Source: DATGZX01 sp035296965 (lineage in GTDB: Bacteria > Planctomycetota > Planctomycetia > Gemmatales > Gemmataceae). From it: DNA of 8,063 nucleotides. The notes beneath the pieces are model-generated. The model was given only the letters and a program-made list of their open reading frames with translations. It ran no database searches and was not told the DNA's origin. A program made the translations under genes and the position numbers. Location of the stretch: NCBI GenBank assembly GCA_035296965.1, contig DATGZX010000232.1, positions 1 to 8,063 of the forward strand, read 5' to 3'. Shown here in pieces: positions 6,083 through 8,063 of the stretch (position 1 is its first letter; each line of letters starts with the position of its first letter).

Positions 6083-7547
6083 GACCTGACTCACTTTGTG
6101 AGATGGGTATCGTGAAACGGAACGCGGTCCCTCCGCCGCTTTTCTCGGGGCCGTCCAGATCGAGAGAGCCACCGTGTGCGACGGCGATTTTTCTGGCAAC
6201 GTACAGGCCCAGCCCTGAGCCGGCAACCATTCCTCTCGCTTCCACGCCACGATAGAAACGGTCGAAGATCCGCGCCTGCTCACCCGATGGTATGGAAGCT
6301 CCGCTATTCCAAACGCGAATCGCAACCGATTCTCCTACGCATTCGACAGAAACCGTGATGTCAGAATCTGGCCGAGAGTACTTACAGGCATTGTCCAGCA
6401 ACTGACCGAGACCGAGCCAAAGCAGTTCCCGATCGCCGTTCACATTCACTCTTGTACTCCCGATCAGTCTTAGGTGCCGGTCTGGCCACCTTCGGGAGTA
6501 TTGAGCGACGATAGACCTGACCACGTCGGCAATGTCGGTCAGCTCCATTTGCGGTTTGACTTCCTCCCGATCAAGCCGCGCCAATCGAAGCAAACGCGAG
6601 GTCAATTGCGACAAACGAGACGCCTCAGACTCGACCACCTGCGCCAGCTCCACTTGTTCAGGCAGCAATGGGCCAACTTCTAGAAGCCCGCTCGCCGCCG
6701 TCAGGATTGTGGCCAGCGGGGTCTTGAACTCGTGCGCCAATGCATCGAGTACAGCTCCCCGGAACACCTCTGTTTCTGTCGCTGCGGCAGCACGGCTCGC
6801 ACCCCGAAATGCCCGCGATCGTTCCATCATGACCGCCGCCAGGGCCGCCAAAGGCCCAGCCGTCAATTCGACATCGCGCAGCCCCTCGAAACCAATTGCG
6901 CCTGCCGGCCCGTCCCCGCCCGGAAGGACCCGGACTGCGATCCCAAGGCCAGCGTCTTGAAACTCGCTCCTCGAAAGGTACGCCGTCCGCGTTTTCTCAT
7001 CGAGATGGTCCTGCGAGTCTCCTTCAAAGCAAAGTTCCGCGGTAGCAGCGTCAAAGAAACAGATCGCCCGCAGGCTAAACTCGGACTTGAATTGCTTCAG
7101 CAGTTCCGCCCCCACCGCCGTGTCTGGTTCCAACCCGAGTAACCGGTGCGCGAGTTTATACAATCGCGTGGTCTCCTCGCGCTGAAGTTTCTCCGAATCT
7201 GCTGCCGCGCGTGCTTGCGAAGTCAGGCGCGTTATGATTAGCCCCGCAATTAAGAAGGAGATCAGCGCCAGTGTGTCCGACGCGTCGCTAATTCGCAGGG
7301 AAAAAAGCGGCGGAACGAAGAAGTAGTCCAGACAAAGGAAAGAAACGACGGAAACGATGGCCGACGAAAGGAAATTTCCCGTGAGGGACTGCAGTACAAC
7401 AACCATCAGGTAGCAAAGGCTCACCGTCGGGAAGCCCAGTCGAAACGCATAACCAATGAAGGTCAGAACACCCACCACACACGTCGCTGGCACAGCCCAC
7501 AGCGCCGACCGCCCGATTCCAACTCGCTCTGTCCTCTGTAGCACCAC
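6066..7547 (-). CDS. KdpD-like sensor histidine kinase lacking the N-terminal Kdp sensor domain
   Basis: A 493-residue membrane histidine kinase that phosphorylates the regulator encoded just downstream. Four hydrophobic segments (about 12-33, 40-58, 60-79, 90-109) form a DUF4118 module as in KdpD. A GAF-like region follows (about 135-240). The HisKA dimerisation helix carries phospho-acceptor H272 in LAHEFKTPL. The ATPase domain (about 370-482) has the N box LLDNACKYS (N386), a G1 box WNSGASIP with Asn in place of the usual Asp and Ser in place of the second Gly, the F box IFDRFYRG, the G2 box GSGLGLYVA and GGGTAF. KdpD of E. coli is about 890 residues; its N-terminal KdpD sensor and USP domains are absent here. 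Start GTG 7547 is supported by GGAG nine bases upstream; a second GTG follows directly at 7544. The stop overlaps the regulator start. The signal is unknown, since a KdpD membrane module does not by itself show potassium sensing. Confidence 0.94.
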   Translation of the reverse strand: MVLQRTERVGIGRSALWAVPATCVVGVLTFIGYAFRLGFPTVSLCYLMVVVLQSLTGNFLSSAIVSVVSFLCLDYFFVPPLFSLRISDASDTLALISFLIAGLIITRLTSQARAAADSEKLQREETTRLYKLAHRLLGLEPDTAVGAELLKQFKSEFSLRAICFFDAATAELCFEGDSQDHLDEKTRTAYLSRSEFQDAGLGIAVRVLPGGDGPAGAIGFEGLRDVELTAGPLAALAAVMMERSRAFRGASRAAAATETEVFRGAVLDALAHEFKTPLATILTAASGLLEVGPLLPEQVELAQVVESEASRLSQLTSRLLRLARLDREEVKPQMELTDIADVVRSIVAQYSRRWPDRHLRLIGSTRVNVNGDRELLWLGLGQLLDNACKYSRPDSDITVSVECVGESVAIRVWNSGASIPSGEQARIFDRFYRGVEARGMVAGSGLGLYVARKIAVAHGGSLDLDGPEKSGGGTAFRFTIPISQSESGHDTEV

Positions 7548-7572
7548 GTGTGTTGGCTCCGCCCGTAGGCGC

Positions 7573-7588
7573 GGCGCAATGCGGCGCC
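7573..7588. repeat. Short GC-rich inverted/direct repeat upstream of the sensor kinase
   Basis: GGCGC (7573-7577) and GCGCC (7584-7588) form a 5-bp inverted repeat, and GCGGCGC occurs twice as a direct repeat 10 bases apart (7571-7577 and 7581-7587). It lies about 25-40 bases before the kinase start codon, within its probable leader or promoter. One helical turn between the copies would suit a regulator site, but the sequence is low in complexity and chance is likely. Confidence 0.25.
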
Positions 7589-7672
7589 CCTCCGCCCCAA
7601 AACTAACAGGCCTAGATTGAAGGAGGTCCGATGGGTTCCAAAATAAAACCTCTTCGCTTCACACCCGCTTCG

Positions 7673-8063
7673 TTACGCCAGATCGAACTTCAGCTCTCCC
7701 AGCTTTTCCAGGCTGCAGGCAATCTTGTCGCCGGCTTTGAGCCAAACGTACTTCTCCTTGGAAACGGCGAGCCCACCGACAACTCCGCCGAAGATCACTC
7801 CTCCCGGCGTGCCGGTGAATATGATGTCTCCTGGCCGGAGGGAAATGCGGGCTGAGGTATAGCTGATGATCTGGCTGCAGTTGTAGATCAGGTCGTTGGT
7901 GTTCGACGACTGGCGGGTTTCACCATTGACCCGGCATTCCAAGTTCAGATTGTCGGGATCAACCTGCTCGGCGGTGACGAAATAAGGGCCCAAGGGGGCA
8001 AAGCCGTCCGAAGACTTGCCCTGCATCCACTGGCCGCCGGTTTCGAACTGGAGGTCGCGCGCA
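7673..8063 (-). CDS. Fumarylacetoacetate hydrolase (FAH) family protein, C-terminal part (5' end outside window)
   Basis: The frame stays open through the right edge and ends at TAA (7675-7673), giving about 129 residues of C-terminal sequence. It begins ARDLQFETGGQWMQGKSSDG and continues with FAPLGPYFVT, VNGETRQ, LRPGDIIFTGTPGGV and WLKAGDKI. This is the standard order of conserved blocks in the FAH superfamily (fumarylacetoacetases, acylpyruvases, 2-hydroxyhepta-diene-dioate isomerases), cytoplasmic metal-dependent enzymes that cleave or isomerise oxo-acids in aromatic or sugar-acid breakdown. The visible ARD is the end of the NDxSARD block that carries a metal ligand; the other metal-binding glutamates lie outside the window. 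The Met at 8026 is internal, not a start. An insertion (FGGVVGGLAVSKEKY) precedes WLKAGD and is slightly longer than in many relatives. The exact substrate is not determinable. It is 125 bases upstream of the sensor kinase gene on the same strand. Confidence 0.92.
   Translation of the reverse strand, partial: ARDLQFETGGQWMQGKSSDGFAPLGPYFVTAEQVDPDNLNLECRVNGETRQSSNTNDLIYNCSQIISYTSARISLRPGDIIFTGTPGGVIFGGVVGGLAVSKEKYVWLKAGDKIACSLEKLGELKFDLA

Noticed and set aside
6083..6325. Upstream extension of the response regulator frame
   Set aside because: The added residues lie inside the ATPase domain of the sensor kinase gene and precede a normal receiver-domain start at 6082.

Overview
The window is GC-rich chromosomal DNA from a bacterium. 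The mix of genes suggests a soil or environmental Acidobacteriota: a tail-anchored Hanks-type kinase of a kind I associate with that phylum, large APC transporters with soluble C-terminal domains, and a KdpD-like sensor kinase with its KdpE-type regulator. The phylum is inferred from memory of family distribution, not from a marker gene. I see no rRNA or tRNA gene, no CRISPR array, no insertion sequence and no phage gene.

Layout from left to right. Positions 1-606 (+) hold the C-terminal third or so of an APC-family permease that enters from the left. A structured intergenic stretch (607-959) with three hairpins precedes a complete Ser/Thr protein kinase (960-1928, +) that ends in one transmembrane helix. 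Converging on it is a 752-residue APC transporter with a C-terminal cytosolic USP-like domain (2000-4258, -). A 468-base divergent region (4259-4726) carries candidate promoters for both directions, a 14-base palindrome and a 22-base tandem repeat. It leads into a small secreted helical protein with a Cys-x-Cys-x2-His motif (4727-5140, +), which is followed by a clear intrinsic terminator (5151-5201). On the minus strand a two-component pair, sensor kinase (6066-7547) then response regulator (5357-6082), overlaps by 17 bases and is almost certainly one operon. At the right edge is the C-terminal part of a fumarylacetoacetate-hydrolase-family enzyme (7673-8063, -).

How the genes may work together. 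Only the two-component pair is a clear functional unit. Its closest named relatives are KdpD and KdpE, but the N-terminal KdpD sensor domain is absent and no KdpFABC pump genes are in view, so the signal is unknown. The transporter with the USP-like tail resembles in architecture the APC-superfamily potassium importer KimA, although its substrate cannot be read from the sequence. The kinase lies between two APC transporters and could regulate one of them, but that is inference from position only. Nothing here demonstrates a new defence or mobile system. The items most worth checking are the transporter/USP fusion, the tail-anchored kinase with a degenerate glycine loop, the small Cys/His protein, and the regulatory structures in the two long intergenic regions.
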